A stretch of DNA of 64,000 nucleotides, from contig NZ_FMDO01000038.1 of assembly GCF_900095305.1 (NCBI RefSeq), forward strand, positions 1-64,000. Direction: 5' to 3'. The translations under genes and the position numbers were made by a program. This stretch comes from Proteiniborus sp. DW1. Lineage in GTDB: Bacteria; Bacillota; Clostridia; Tissierellales; Proteiniboraceae. Positions 8,954-18,171 of this stretch are shown here, piece after piece; within the stretch, counting starts at the first letter, position 1; the number at the start of each line of letters is the position of its first letter. The notes beneath the pieces were generated by a model. That model was not told the DNA's origin and did not search any database. It saw only the letters and a program-made list of their open reading frames with translations.

Positions 8954-10261
8954 ATGCATAGTTATCTATTATTATTTTTAACTTCAATTATTGTTTTCTT
9001 AGCACTTAGTAAAGTACATAAAAAAATATTAAACAAGTTTGAAAATGTAAAAGTTTATTTACTAATCATAGTAACAATGTTTTTAGTTTCATGCTTAATA
9101 GTGTTCCCGAATAACACCATAGATGCTGCATTAAATGGATTGATGACTTGGGCTAATGTAGTTTTACCTTCTTTATTACCGTTTTTAATTGGCGCAGAAA
9201 TACTCATAGGACTTGGTGTAGTTGACTTTATTGGAGTTCTATTAAGACCAATAATGTATCCTTTATTTGGAACATCAGGTGAGGGCTCATTTGCTTTTGC
9301 TATGAGTGTGACATCAGGATATCCAGTGGGAGTCTCTTTAGTTTCCAAGCTAAGACAACAAAACCTAATAGGCAAAATAGAAGCTCAAAGACTTGTTTCA
9401 TTTTGTAGTACCTCTGGACCCCTGTTCATGATTGGAGCAGTTTCAGTAGGAATGTTCAAAAATTCTTCCATAGGTAGTTTACTTGCATCTTCACATTATT
9501 TAGGTGCTATTACTGTAGGACTACTTTTTAAATACTATGGAAGGACACAAAGTGTTAATAAGATTGACAACAAGCATAATAAAAACATCAGTTTCTTTAA
9601 AATTGCTCTGTCAAAGTTAGTTTGTGCTCGAAAACAAGATGGAAGAAGTATAAGTAAGCTTATGGGCGATGCAATTAAATCCTCCCTTGAATCCATGGTT
9701 ATGGTGGGGGGATTTATAATGATATACTCTGTGATTATTGAAATACTAAGAATTACAGGAATTTTTAATTTCCTTACAAGTCTATTAAATCTTTTATTTC
9801 CTATTAATTTAGAGCCTAAGCTTATGGAAGGATTAATCAGCGGACTATTAGAAATGACAAATGGATGTAAATTGCTTTCTGAAGCTAGCAATGCAAGCAT
9901 AGTTGCGCAGCTATGCTCAGTAAGTTTTTTAATAGGATGGAGTGGTTTGTCAATACACAGTCAAGCCATCAGTATATTAAGCAATACTGATATTAATACT
10001 AGGCTGTATATGCTGTCCAAATTACTTCATGCTATATTTTCGTCTTTATATTGCTTTGTCCTATATAGGATTTTCTTTAAAAATAAAATTATAGTGTCAT
10101 TTCTATCTAATGATATTAGTAGAAGTGAAAACATAGTTGGAGACTGGTTAAATAATTTAAGATTTTCAATTAGTTTAGAATTTGCTATCATAATCGTTAT
10201 AATTGCCATTTCATTTTTTGTTGGAGCTTTATATGACATAAAATCTATTTCTAGCAAATAG
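8954..10261 (+). CDS. ylbJ: Sporulation integral membrane protein YlbJ
   Basis: Polytopic membrane protein required for normal spore formation in Bacillus (sigma-E regulon there); the transported substrate is unknown. The 435-aa sequence has about eight hydrophobic segments and the nucleoside-recognition/Gate-like features GLMTWANVVLPSLLPFL, SGYPVG and STSGPLF. The start ATG 8954 has GGAGG 8 nt upstream. It follows tmcAL by about 110 bp, conserved ylbJ-ylbM proximity. A clear sigma-E promoter was not found; the Shine-Dalgarno is potentially hidden in a hairpin. Confidence 0.9.
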   Translation: MHSYLLLFLTSIIVFLALSKVHKKILNKFENVKVYLLIIVTMFLVSCLIVFPNNTIDAALNGLMTWANVVLPSLLPFLIGAEILIGLGVVDFIGVLLRPIMYPLFGTSGEGSFAFAMSVTSGYPVGVSLVSKLRQQNLIGKIEAQRLVSFCSTSGPLFMIGAVSVGMFKNSSIGSLLASSHYLGAITVGLLFKYYGRTQSVNKIDNKHNKNISFFKIALSKLVCARKQDGRSISKLMGDAIKSSLESMVMVGGFIMIYSVIIEILRITGIFNFLTSLLNLLFPINLEPKLMEGLISGLLEMTNGCKLLSEASNASIVAQLCSVSFLIGWSGLSIHSQAISILSNTDINTRLYMLSKLLHAIFSSLYCFVLYRIFFKNKIIVSFLSNDISRSENIVGDWLNNLRFSISLEFAIIIVIIAISFFVGALYDIKSISSK

Positions 10262-10275
10262 TCTAAAATAAGTTA

Positions 10276-10305
10276 GGGTTCTATAGTAAGAACCCTTTAT
10301 TATTT
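10276..10305. terminator. Bidirectional terminator ylbJ / coaD operon
   Basis: GGGTTCT (10276-10282), 6-nt loop, AGAACCC (10289-10295), then TTTATTATTT on the plus strand. It lies between the convergent ylbJ and the 10300-10746 gene; the T-tract is better on the plus strand. Confidence 0.75.
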
Positions 10306-10746
10306 AAAATTATTCAATTCTTGTCTATTTTTTTGCAATGTTTCAATAATACTCCTCAAATTCATTTCTACTTCTTTGAGTAGCCCATCTGCATATTCTT
10401 TTGCGCCGATTCGCATTTCTTTAGCATTACTCTGTGCCTTTGAAGTTATCTCCTCTGCTCTCTCATATGCTTGCTTTGTAATTTCATGTTGCTCTACCAT
10501 TTCTTCAATATGTAATTTTACTTCTTCAACCATAGTATCTGCTTCATTTTGTGCCTCTGCTAAAATTCTCTGTCTTTCTTCTTTAATCCATTCAGCTTGT
10601 TTTATTTCGTCCGGCAACTTAATTCTTATTTCTTTGATGATATCTAGCACATCATCTTTATCTACTAAAACTTTGCCTGCAAATGGTATTGTAGAACTAC
10701 CCTCTATTATATCTTCTATCTCATCTAATAATTTTAAAACATCCAT
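10300..10746 (-). CDS. Coiled-coil protein of unknown function linked to coaD
   Basis: Not firmly recognised. The 148-aa acidic protein lacks membrane segments. Residues about 45-140 are dominated by E/K/A/Q heptads (IKEERQRILAEAQNEAD, YERAEEITSKAQSNAKEM), predicting a long coiled coil, as seen in DivIVA-like proteins and in ATPase subunit-H/B-like annotations. It starts 3 nt after the coaD stop, so the two are co-translated. The gene pair rsmD-coaD followed by such a protein is familiar from clostridia. A structural role is plausible; nothing shows an enzymatic one. Confidence 0.75.
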   Translation of the reverse strand: MDVLKLLDEIEDIIEGSSTIPFAGKVLVDKDDVLDIIKEIRIKLPDEIKQAEWIKEERQRILAEAQNEADTMVEEVKLHIEEMVEQHEITKQAYERAEEITSKAQSNAKEMRIGAKEYADGLLKEVEMNLRSIIETLQKNRQELNNFK

Positions 10747-10748
10747 TC

Positions 10749-11231
10749 TTATACCCCCTTTAGTTTTTCCTTTATTGCTAATTCTACTTTTTCAGGTACT
10801 AAACCTTTAATATTTCCATTAAAGCTTGCAACCTCTTTGACAATACTCGAACTTAAATAAGAGTATTTATTCCTTGCTATCAAGAACAAAGTTTCTGCAT
10901 TATCATATAGTCTATTATTCATTAAAGCCATCTGCATTTCATATTCGAAGTCTGAAACAGCTCTTAACCCTCTTACAATTAACTCTACCTGATTTTCCTT
11001 CATATAATCTACTAGCAACCCTGTAAATGAAGCAATTTCCACATTCCCTAACTCATGTGTAACGTCTTTTAATAAATTAATTCTTTCTTCTACACTAAAC
11101 ATATGTTTCTTTGAGGGATTATTTAAAACTAAAACTATTATCTTATCAAACTTCTTTGAACATCTTTCAATAATGTCTAAATGTCCATTAGTGACTGGAT
11201 CAAAAGTCCCTGGATAAACTACCTTCATCAT
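10749..11231 (-). CDS. coaD: Phosphopantetheine adenylyltransferase
   Basis: Penultimate step of coenzyme A synthesis, ATP + 4'-phosphopantetheine to dephospho-CoA. The 160-aa protein has [11 protein letters not shown] with the T/H-x-G-H nucleotidyltransferase motif near residues 14-17 and the C-terminal [11 protein letters not shown] motif. The rsmD stop abuts the start. Two adjacent ATG codons are possible; the second has the better distance to GGGAGG (7 nt). coaBC, acting two steps earlier, lies at 29209-30402. Confidence 0.96.
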   Translation of the reverse strand: MMKVVYPGTFDPVTNGHLDIIERCSKKFDKIIVLVLNNPSKKHMFSVEERINLLKDVTHELGNVEIASFTGLLVDYMKENQVELIVRGLRAVSDFEYEMQMALMNNRLYDNAETLFLIARNKYSYLSSSIVKEVASFNGNIKGLVPEKVELAIKEKLKGV

Positions 11232-11786
11232 TTAACCTCCCATGGTGTAAAAAGATATTTTAGTTCCTCCATAAGTTCTTGAATCTTTCTTTACTAAAGT
11301 ATTAATACTTTCTGGTAGAGTAATTTTATCTTCATGCTCAGCAATTATAATCCCATTACAATTAAGAATGTTATTAATACTTATATTCTCAAGTACAGGT
11401 ATTAATATTTCTTTTTCATAGGGAGGATCTAGAAAAATATAATCAAAAATAATACCCCTCGAACTCAATGTTTTAATTGCCTTTTCGGCAGTATTTTTAT
11501 ATACAAAAGCTTGATCAGCAAGTCTTGTCCTCTCCAAATTCTCCTTTATTGACTTAATACTGTTAATATCATTATCAATAAAATAGCATCTACTGGCTCC
11601 CCTACTTAAAAACTCTATACCTATACTTCCAGAGCCTGCATAGAGATCAAGAACTTGACTATCACTTTTAATTTCGCCTAATATATTAAAAATAGCTTCT
11701 TTTACATTATCCGTTGTAGGGCGCGTATGTAGCCCTTTAGGGGCAATCAATTTGCGACCTTTTGATTTCCCTGTAATAACACGCAA
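11232..11786 (-). CDS. rsmD: 16S rRNA (guanine966-N2)-methyltransferase RsmD
   Basis: Methylates G966 of 16S rRNA. The 184-aa Rossmann methyltransferase begins MRVITGKSKGRKL, has the SAM-binding DLYAGSGSIGIEF and the amino-methyltransferase motif DPPY. It is the first gene of rsmD-coaD-(coiled coil), equivalent to ylbH-ylbI of Bacillus, and its stop directly touches coaD. Confidence 0.94.
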   Translation of the reverse strand: MRVITGKSKGRKLIAPKGLHTRPTTDNVKEAIFNILGEIKSDSQVLDLYAGSGSIGIEFLSRGASRCYFIDNDINSIKSIKENLERTRLADQAFVYKNTAEKAIKTLSSRGIIFDYIFLDPPYEKEILIPVLENISINNILNCNGIIIAEHEDKITLPESINTLVKKDSRTYGGTKISFYTMGG

Positions 11787-11917
11787 AAAATATTCCTCCT
11801 TATATTAAATAATATTTTATCACAAAAACACTAAATTCTAAATAATTTATTATTATTATTGGAAAAAACTCAAACATTGCTACAAGCTCCTTACAATTCA
11901 CTACATTTTCCAACTAT

Positions 11918-13981
11918 TTAATTAAATGATATTAACTGAGATTCTTTGTTAAATAACTTTAATATTCTTTCTCTCATCATTTTATTTTCATCTCTTGCTA
12001 GACTTGGATCTTCTTCCAATATTCTAAAGGCAATTGACTGTGCAATTTTTAAAGTATTGATATCCGAAAATAAATTAGCTATTTTCAATTCAGGAAGCCC
12101 ATGTTGCCTAGTTCCAAAAAAATCACCTGGACCTCTTATTTGCAGGTCTTTTTCGGCTATTACAAATCCATCATTGGTTTTCTCCATTATATGCATTCTT
12201 TCTTTTGAAATCTTGCTTTTACTTTCATTTACTAATATACAATATGATTGATAATTGCCTCTTCCAACTCTCCCCCTTAGTTGATGTAGTTGAGCTAAGC
12301 CAAATCTTTCTGCATTCTCTATGAGCATAATATTAGCATTAGGAACATTTACTCCAACTTCAATTACAGTAGTAGACACTAGGATGTCAATTTCTCCATT
12401 TTTAAACTTTGACATTATGCTGTCTTTCTCTCCTGCCTTCATCTGACCATGTAATAGTCCTAGACTTAAGTTTCTAAATTCATTGCTTTTCAATATTTCA
12501 TATAGCTCATTTGCTGACTGAGCATTAATACTATCTGATTCTTCAACTAGCGGACATACGATATATGCCTGCCTCCCCTTATTTATCTGTTCTCGTATAA
12601 ATGAATAAACTCTGTCCTTCATCTGACTATTAACTACATAGGTCTTTATTTTTTTTCTTCCGGCTGGAAGTTCATCAATTATTGATACTTCTAAATCTCC
12701 ATATAATATTAATGCCAAAGTTCTAGGTATAGGTGTAGCTGTCATTACAAGTATATCTGGGTTTGTACCCTTCAAGGATAATGTAGCTCTTTGTCTAACT
12801 CCAAACCTATGCTGCTCATCAGTAATAGCTAACCCCAGCTTATGAAAACTAACTTTTTCCTGTAATACAGCATGGGTACCTATAACTATGTCAATTTCTC
12901 CATTTTCGATTCCTCTTAAAATCTCCATTTTCTTTTTACCAGTTATATTGCTAGTTAATAGTTGACAATTAATATTAAACTTATCAAGTAAAGACTTTAC
13001 ATTCTCATAATGCTGAGCTGCTAGTATTTCAGTAGGTGCCATCATCACAGACTGATAGCCCGAATTATATGCCTTTAGCATTGATAATACAGCTATGATA
13101 GTCTTACCTGAACCAACATCACCTTGTACTAAACGGTTCATTTGCTTAGGTGATTCCATATCCCTAGCAATTTCTTTAAAAACTCTAACCTGAGCAGATG
13201 TTAGTTTATAGGGGAGTAATTCTATAAGTTTGTGCGTTTCATCATTTTTAGAAAACATAATTCCCTCATTATTTTGAATGTTCTTTTTTTTCATTATGAG
13301 TAGGCCCAATTGTAATAATAATAATTCCTCAAAAACTAATCTTTCCTTTGCTTTCTTATATGAGATCCTGTCCTTAGGAAAATGTATATTTTTAATAGCT
13401 TCACTAAACGAACATAATTCCAACTCATCAATTATACTTTTAGGAATTATATCCACAGTATAATCTGTATAGGTTTCCAGAGCCTGCTCTATTATCTTTG
13501 TGAGCTCATTATTAGATAGTTTTTCAGTTAACTGGTAAATAGGGATTATTCTACCTGTTTTTTTACTAGTTTCATTATACTTTTCATATATTGGATTCTG
13601 CATCTCAATTTGATTTCCTATTTTCTTTACTCTTCCATTTACACTAATAATGTCTCCTATATTGATACTGTTTATTATGTAGTCCTGGTTAAACCAAGTT
13701 AAATATAATACTCCCGTTTCGTCCTTTGCTGGTATTTTAGTTATTCTCATATTTCTTCTAGGTTTATATTTTCTCGGAACACCACAAACTATAACTCTTA
13801 AGCTTGCTTTTTCACCATTCTCTAAAGTTGATACTTTCTTTAAGGTTCTTCTATCTTCATAAGACCTAGGAAAATAGTACATAAGGTCTTCAATGGTTTT
13901 GATACCTATTTTATTTAATAGTTTAGCCTTCTTAGGACCAACGCCCTTAAGATATTGAACACTATTCTCTAATTTATTCAA
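11918..13981 (-). CDS. recG: ATP-dependent DNA helicase RecG
   Basis: Superfamily 2 helicase that remodels stalled forks and branched DNA. The protein (687 aa from the start chosen) has an N-terminal wedge/OB domain (LKGVGPKKAKLL at the start), Walker A GDVGSGKT, DEQHRFG (motif II), and motifs LVSTTVIEVGVNVPNA and QLRGRVGRG. The chosen start is TTG 13981, which has AGAGGTG 6 nt upstream; the GTG 9 nt before it overlaps that site. It follows fakA, from which it is separated by a strong terminator. Confidence 0.95.
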   Translation of the reverse strand: MNKLENSVQYLKGVGPKKAKLLNKIGIKTIEDLMYYFPRSYEDRRTLKKVSTLENGEKASLRVIVCGVPRKYKPRRNMRITKIPAKDETGVLYLTWFNQDYIINSINIGDIISVNGRVKKIGNQIEMQNPIYEKYNETSKKTGRIIPIYQLTEKLSNNELTKIIEQALETYTDYTVDIIPKSIIDELELCSFSEAIKNIHFPKDRISYKKAKERLVFEELLLLQLGLLIMKKKNIQNNEGIMFSKNDETHKLIELLPYKLTSAQVRVFKEIARDMESPKQMNRLVQGDVGSGKTIIAVLSMLKAYNSGYQSVMMAPTEILAAQHYENVKSLLDKFNINCQLLTSNITGKKKMEILRGIENGEIDIVIGTHAVLQEKVSFHKLGLAITDEQHRFGVRQRATLSLKGTNPDILVMTATPIPRTLALILYGDLEVSIIDELPAGRKKIKTYVVNSQMKDRVYSFIREQINKGRQAYIVCPLVEESDSINAQSANELYEILKSNEFRNLSLGLLHGQMKAGEKDSIMSKFKNGEIDILVSTTVIEVGVNVPNANIMLIENAERFGLAQLHQLRGRVGRGNYQSYCILVNESKSKISKERMHIMEKTNDGFVIAEKDLQIRGPGDFFGTRQHGLPELKIANLFSDINTLKIAQSIAFRILEEDPSLARDENKMMRERILKLFNKESQLISFN

Positions 13982-14017
13982 ATTACCCACCTCTATGCTT
14001 TATTAAATATATTATAT

Positions 14018-14050
14018 AAAAAAAAAGACAATAATCCAAAGACTATTGCC
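14018..14050 (-). terminator. Terminator of asp23-fakA
   Basis: Minus-strand 10-bp stem with two G-T pairs (GGCAATAGTC ... GATTATTGTC, 14027-14050), followed by nine T. Confidence 0.85.
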
Positions 14051-14082
14051 TGGAATTCTTGTCTTCTTATAATACTATTTAG

Positions 14083-15717
14083 TTATTCAACCGAAATCAA
14101 ATAATAGTATAAAGGCTGTCCTCCAAAGACTACTTCAACATCTAAATCCTCATACTCTTCTTCTATTCTATTTACTAGTTCTGCTGCATCATCCTCAGAT
14201 AAGTCATTTCCATAAAATAAAGTAATTAACCCATCATCATCAGTCACCATAGTTTTTACCAGTTCAAAAGCCACATCTTGGACGTTATTACCAATTACCT
14301 CAATTTTTCCATCATATATTCCCATTATATCATCTTTCTTAATTTCTTTTTCTTCCATAATTGTGTCTCTGACTGAGAAAGTAACTTGACCAGTTTTTAC
14401 TGATGCTATTGTATTTTTCATATTTTCAATATTCTCTTCCATATCAAGCTCTTCATCAAAAGTAACTAAGGCAGCTATTCCTTGTGGAATAGTCTTTGTC
14501 GGTAGTACTTCTACATTCTTACTACTAAGCTCTTTTGCTTGAGTAGCTGCTAAAACAATGTTCCCATTATTAGGTAATATAATAATATTATCTCCTCTTA
14601 CCTTTTCAATAGCATTAAGAATATCCTCTGTACTTGGATTCATGGTTTGACCGCCAGTAATTACATAGTCAGCATTTAAATCGTGAAATACACTGGATAG
14701 TCCTTCACCCATCGAAACAGTAATGAAGCTATATTTCTTTCTTTCTAATGGCTCTATGTTTTCCATAGCTGTTATGGTAGTATCATCATTAGCCATATTA
14801 TTTCTATGCTGATATCTCATATTATCAATTTTAATATCTATAAGTTCACCATGCTGTAGTGCTTTCTGTATTACTACTCCAGGTTCATTTGTATGAATAT
14901 GTACCTTTATGATATTATCGCCACCAACTACAAGCATGGAATCTCCTAATTCAACTATCTCATCTCTAAATGTCTCAAAATCTACCTTTGAGTCATTTAT
15001 AATAAATTCTGTACAATAGGCAAAGGTAATATCTCCTTCAGATTCTGCAAATGAGTGATCATAATCATCCTTAGTAATTTCATCCATTAATGCTTCTTCC
15101 TTGCCTGTTAAAGCTTCTAATGCTCCTACTAGAATTGTAACAAGCCCTTTTCCTCCTGCATCCACAACTCCAGCTTGTTTAAGCACAGGAAGCATTTCTG
15201 GTGTTCTATCTAGAGTAGTCTCTCCATGCCTGATTACAGCTCTTAAAAATTCCACAACATCAGTTTCCTTTTTTGATATTTCAATAGCCATTTCAGCACA
15301 CTCTCTAGCGACTGTCAATATAGTCCCTTCTATAGGCTTCATGACCGCTTTGTAGGCAGTATCAGAACCAAGCTTAAATGCTAATGCAATTGTAGAAGTA
15401 TCAATTCTATCAGTTCCCTTTAATCCTTTAGCAAATCCTCTAAATAATTGGGATAATATCACCCCAGAGTTACCTCTAGCTCCCATTAGTGAACCATTAG
15501 AAGCAGCAGTTACAACCTTATCTATATCATCTGTCTCTAAAGCTCTTATTTGCTTAATAGCTGATTGCATTGTTAATGACATATTTGTACCAGTATCTCC
15601 GTCAGGAACAGGAAAGACATTTAATGCATTGACAGCTTCTTTATTATTTTCAAGACAGTTAGCAGCTCCAAAAAATAGTTTTTTGAGCATATTTCCATCT
15701 ATATATTGAATTTTCAA
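14083..15717 (-). CDS. fakA: DAK domain protein, FakA-type fatty-acid kinase subunit
   Basis: Likely ATP-binding subunit that phosphorylates fatty acids presented by a FakB protein (known for Staphylococcus); acyl-phosphate then enters the PlsX/PlsY pathway. The 544-aa protein has an N-terminal DAK2 domain (FPVPDGDTGTNM about residues 35-46; GARGNSGVILSQ) and a C-terminal domain with VVGGDNIIKVHIHTNEP and ITGGQTMNPST. Start is TTG with AAGGAGG upstream. It follows asp23 closely, the conserved pair in Firmicutes. No fakB is in the window. Confidence 0.88.
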   Translation of the reverse strand: MKIQYIDGNMLKKLFFGAANCLENNKEAVNALNVFPVPDGDTGTNMSLTMQSAIKQIRALETDDIDKVVTAASNGSLMGARGNSGVILSQLFRGFAKGLKGTDRIDTSTIALAFKLGSDTAYKAVMKPIEGTILTVARECAEMAIEISKKETDVVEFLRAVIRHGETTLDRTPEMLPVLKQAGVVDAGGKGLVTILVGALEALTGKEEALMDEITKDDYDHSFAESEGDITFAYCTEFIINDSKVDFETFRDEIVELGDSMLVVGGDNIIKVHIHTNEPGVVIQKALQHGELIDIKIDNMRYQHRNNMANDDTTITAMENIEPLERKKYSFITVSMGEGLSSVFHDLNADYVITGGQTMNPSTEDILNAIEKVRGDNIIILPNNGNIVLAATQAKELSSKNVEVLPTKTIPQGIAALVTFDEELDMEENIENMKNTIASVKTGQVTFSVRDTIMEEKEIKKDDIMGIYDGKIEVIGNNVQDVAFELVKTMVTDDDGLITLFYGNDLSEDDAAELVNRIEEEYEDLDVEVVFGGQPLYYYLISVE

Positions 15718-15735
15718 TATTAGTACCTCCTTAGC

Positions 15736-16092
15736 CTACTTTTGTACTCTTACTCCCTGTACATTTATATTTACTTTTTGGACTTTTAAACCAGTCATAC
15801 TTTCGATATTGTATTTTACTTTATCTATGATGTTGTCTGCAACCACAGAAATCTTTGTACCAAACTGAACTACCACAAATAGATCGACAATAACTTTATC
15901 ACCATCTGTATATACCTTCACGCCTTTTTTTACATGATCTTTTTTTAATAACTCCACTAAACCATCAGTAGCGTTTCTACTAGACATTCCAACAAGACCA
16001 TAACTCTCTGTAGCTGCTAATCCAGCAATGGTCTCTAAAACACTTTCATCGATATTTATTGAGCCATATATATTGGTCAATTTACCTGCCAT
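15736..16092 (-). CDS. Asp23/Gls24 family envelope stress protein
   Basis: Small protein of the Asp23 (alkaline-shock) family, associated with membrane or envelope homeostasis in Firmicutes. The 118-aa sequence has the family core INIDESVLETIAGLAA and VVQFGTKISVVADNI. It is encoded 18 nt upstream of fakA, a conserved pairing whose functional reason is not established. AAGGAGG lies ahead of the ATG. Confidence 0.9.
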   Translation of the reverse strand: MAGKLTNIYGSINIDESVLETIAGLAATESYGLVGMSSRNATDGLVELLKKDHVKKGVKVYTDGDKVIVDLFVVVQFGTKISVVADNIIDKVKYNIESMTGLKVQKVNINVQGVRVQK

Positions 16093-16143
16093 TTACAGTC
16101 CTCCTTTTTAAATTGAAAAGTGGATAAAGGATTTTATAGTCTT

Positions 16144-16172
16144 ATTTTACATTATATTTGTATTATCTTCAA
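16144..16172 (-). promoter_or_regulatory. Promoter of asp23-fakA
   Basis: Minus-strand TTGAAG (16167-16172), 17 bp, TAAAAT (16144-16149), about 50 bp before asp23. Confidence 0.6.
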
Positions 16173-16218
16173 CTTAAGAATAAATAATAATTAAAATAGG
16201 GATAAAAATATCTTTATA

Positions 16219-16248
16219 TTGCAAAAAATACCTAGGGTATGATACAAT
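16219..16248 (+). promoter_or_regulatory. Promoter of rpmB
   Basis: TTGCAA (16219-16224), 18 bp, TACAAT (16243-16248), about 75 bp before the rpmB start. Confidence 0.6.
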
Positions 16249-16322
16249 AGTATATGTTGATTTTAGAATGTATAGTAAACAAGGATTTATTAGCAAACCT
16301 AGAGGTTTAAGGAGGTGTTTTT

Positions 16323-16514
16323 ATGGCAAGGTTCTGCGAGGTATGTGGTAAGGGAAAAGTGTCAGGTCACTTAGTAACTTTCTCAAATAAGAAAAGTAAT
16401 AGAACTTGGTCTCCAAATGTACGTAGAATAAGAGCTATGGTTAATGGAACTCCAAAGAGAATTTACGTATGTACAAGATGTATCAGATCAGGTAATGTTG
16501 AAAGAGCATTATAA
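16323..16514 (+). CDS. rpmB: Ribosomal protein bL28
   Basis: Large-subunit ribosomal protein, 63 aa. It starts MARFCEVCGKG and ends CTRCIRSGNVERAL, giving a CxxC...CxxC zinc ribbon (C5, C8, C50, C53). AAGGAGG precedes the ATG. It stands alone on the plus strand with its own promoter and terminator, divergent from asp23, as is common in Firmicutes. Both bL28 and bL32 in this window are the zinc-binding forms. Confidence 0.97.
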   Translation: MARFCEVCGKGKVSGHLVTFSNKKSNRTWSPNVRRIRAMVNGTPKRIYVCTRCIRSGNVERAL

Positions 16515-16519
16515 TAGAT

Positions 16520-16554
16520 GGCTTCCAGTGCAATGGAAGCCTGTCTGATTTTTT
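16520..16554 (+). terminator. Terminator of rpmB
   Basis: 8-bp perfect stem GGCTTCCA/TGGAAGCC (16520-16527 and 16534-16541), 6-nt loop, then a T-run from 16549. Confidence 0.85.
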
Positions 16555-16580
16555 GTATCTCTATTTTCAAATATTCATAT

Positions 16581-16769
16581 CTAATTAATTTTATATAGAA
16601 ACCAACCTAAACAAATAAAAAGTAAGCCCAATGCAAATATCCATGCTTTTATAGGTACTACTTGTATTATTATAATAACTCCTAAAATACCCAAAACCAT
16701 TCCTAATAATTTTTTTATACTACCATCAATAAAATGCTTCTTAAAACTATATCTTCTATATCTTCTCAT
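16581..16769 (-). CDS. Small two-helix membrane protein, function unknown
   Basis: Not recognised. The 62-aa protein starts with a basic cluster (MRRYRRYSFKK), then two hydrophobic stretches, about residues 20-37 (KLLGMVLGILGVIIIIQVV) and 42-59 (WIFALGLLFICLGWFLY). An AAGGGGTG site precedes the ATG. It is downstream of, and in the same direction as, thiN, but separated from it by a terminator. Positive-inside topology suggests both ends face the cytoplasm. Confidence 0.65.
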   Translation of the reverse strand: MRRYRRYSFKKHFIDGSIKKLLGMVLGILGVIIIIQVVPIKAWIFALGLLFICLGWFLYKIN

Positions 16770-16831
16770 ATAGACACCCCTTATAAGGCTACTAGTATTA
16801 TATATTATTCAATTTCTAAATGAAGTGTTAC

Positions 16832-16856
16832 AAAAAGAGCCAGCATTGCTGGCTCT
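16832..16856 (-). terminator. Terminator of thiT-thiN
   Basis: Perfect GC-rich stem GAGCCAGC/GCTGGCTC with a 3-nt loop (16837-16855), followed on the minus strand by TTTTT; immediately after the thiN stop. Confidence 0.85.
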
Positions 16857-16863
16857 CTCCTTG

Positions 16864-17490
16864 TTAATCCCTTGATCTTATAACAAGACAAATTCCCGAT
16901 TCAACTTTTATTAAAGCTTCCTTATCCTTAACCTCATTACTTACTCCTAATGTAGTACCAAGTTTAAAGTCTACTGAATGAGTATCGTATTTAAAGCCTT
17001 TTAACGTAACCTTTGAATCAGTCAAAGGTATCACTGAAACAAAATGGTCAGGTTTATTATCTATCTTAAACATGTCTTTTGTAATAAATACTTCATTATG
17101 GCTATCAATAATGCTTGCATTGATATTTTGGTTAGCTAGTCTATATAAAATTAGAATATTTGCCAGGGAGTGGTCTAAACGGCTCCCTGTAACACCAAGA
17201 AACACAATATCATTTGCACCATAATCTATTGCATACTCTATAGCTAATTCTGTATCTGTTTTATCCTTATGACTTGGATACTTAATAAATTGCACTCCTT
17301 GCTCCTGAAAATCCTCAAATGTTTTATTATCAATTGAATCCAAATCTCCTACAATGATATCTGGCATTAGATCTTCATTATATAAGTGTCTGGCTCCTCC
17401 ATCTGCACAAATAACCATGTCTGCATCATGATAATACTTAGCTAAATCAATATCTTTTAAATCCCCATTTGATACTATTAGCACCTTCAT
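16864..17490 (-). CDS. thiN: Thiamine pyrophosphokinase
   Basis: Converts imported thiamine to thiamine pyrophosphate with ATP. The 208-aa protein has the family ADGGARHL near residues 29-36, VGDLDSI, the KDKTDTELA motif and GSRLDHSLAN. It is encoded 13 nt after the thiamine transporter thiT and shares its TPP riboswitch, so uptake and activation are co-controlled by the end product. No thiamine biosynthesis gene is seen nearby, consistent with salvage. Confidence 0.94.
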   Translation of the reverse strand: MKVLIVSNGDLKDIDLAKYYHDADMVICADGGARHLYNEDLMPDIIVGDLDSIDNKTFEDFQEQGVQFIKYPSHKDKTDTELAIEYAIDYGANDIVFLGVTGSRLDHSLANILILYRLANQNINASIIDSHNEVFITKDMFKIDNKPDHFVSVIPLTDSKVTLKGFKYDTHSVDFKLGTTLGVSNEVKDKEALIKVESGICLVIRSRD

Positions 17491-17503
17491 TTAATCACTC
17501 TCT

Positions 17504-18073
17504 TTATCTAATCTCTTTATTATAGGTTTTTATAGGTTTCCATAGCAGGATAATAATTATAACTGATATTATTAATTCTAATGCTAAATAGCTTCCATTA
17601 TAACCCAAAGAATATAACCATGAGTTAATATCTCCAGCATTTTCTGAAAAGAATACAACTCCTGCTAACACATGACTAATAAATCTTCCGAGTATGGCTA
17701 TGAAAATTCCCAATATTACTCCAACATATTCTAAGGTTTTGCTACCTATCTTTATGCTCTTTATATTCTTATAAAATCCACTTAGCCCTAGTAATCCAAA
17801 AGCTATAGGGTAATCTAAAAGAAATTGAATTGGATGAACAATATAAGGTTCTAAAACTGCTTGTAGTAATCCATATACTACTCCTACTAAAAGACCTGGT
17901 AAAGTCCCCCATCTTATGCCTATAAGTATTATGGGTATCATACTACCTGCTGTTACTGAGCCTCCAAAGGGTGCTTCATAAATTTTAAACATACTAAGTA
18001 TGGTAGCTAGAGCTATCATGATACCACCCTCGGCCATAAATCTTACCTTTTCTTTTTTTGCAACTAAAATCAT
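17504..18073 (-). CDS. thiT: ECF thiamine transporter substrate-binding subunit ThiT
   Basis: Membrane S-component that binds thiamine and works with a shared ECF energising module (EcfA/A'/T, not in this window). The 189-aa protein has about six hydrophobic helices and the family features EGGIMIALATILS, PFGGSVTAGSM and a conserved aromatic-rich VYGLLQAVLEPY. The ATG 18073 is preceded by AGGGAGG and a run of seven T that touches the start codon. The leader is a TPP riboswitch. Confidence 0.92.
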   Translation of the reverse strand: MILVAKKEKVRFMAEGGIMIALATILSMFKIYEAPFGGSVTAGSMIPIILIGIRWGTLPGLLVGVVYGLLQAVLEPYIVHPIQFLLDYPIAFGLLGLSGFYKNIKSIKIGSKTLEYVGVILGIFIAILGRFISHVLAGVVFFSENAGDINSWLYSLGYNGSYLALELIISVIIIILLWKPIKTYNKEIR

Positions 18074-18114
18074 AAAAAAACCTCCCTTATGTTTTTAATA
18101 TTGACTAGGGAGGG
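18074..18114 (-). promoter_or_regulatory. Riboswitch expression platform: terminator overlapping thiT RBS
   Basis: On the minus strand CCTCCCT (18107-18113) pairs with AGGGAGG (18081-18087), which is the thiT Shine-Dalgarno, followed by TTTTTTT and directly by ATG. One hairpin can therefore act as terminator and as ribosome-site mask. TCCCTA of its 5' arm can alternatively pair with TAGGGA in the aptamer 3' end, a candidate antiterminator. Confidence 0.7.
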
Positions 18115-18171
18115 ACTGTGTCTATTAAGTTACCACTACATAAATATAGGTAATGGATAATATAAAATAAA

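Noticed and set aside
11787-11917. Long-loop hairpin TTGGAAAA/TTTTCCAA between rsmD and recG as terminator
   Set aside because: Loop near 40 nt and no GC in most of the stem; not a credible intrinsic terminator.
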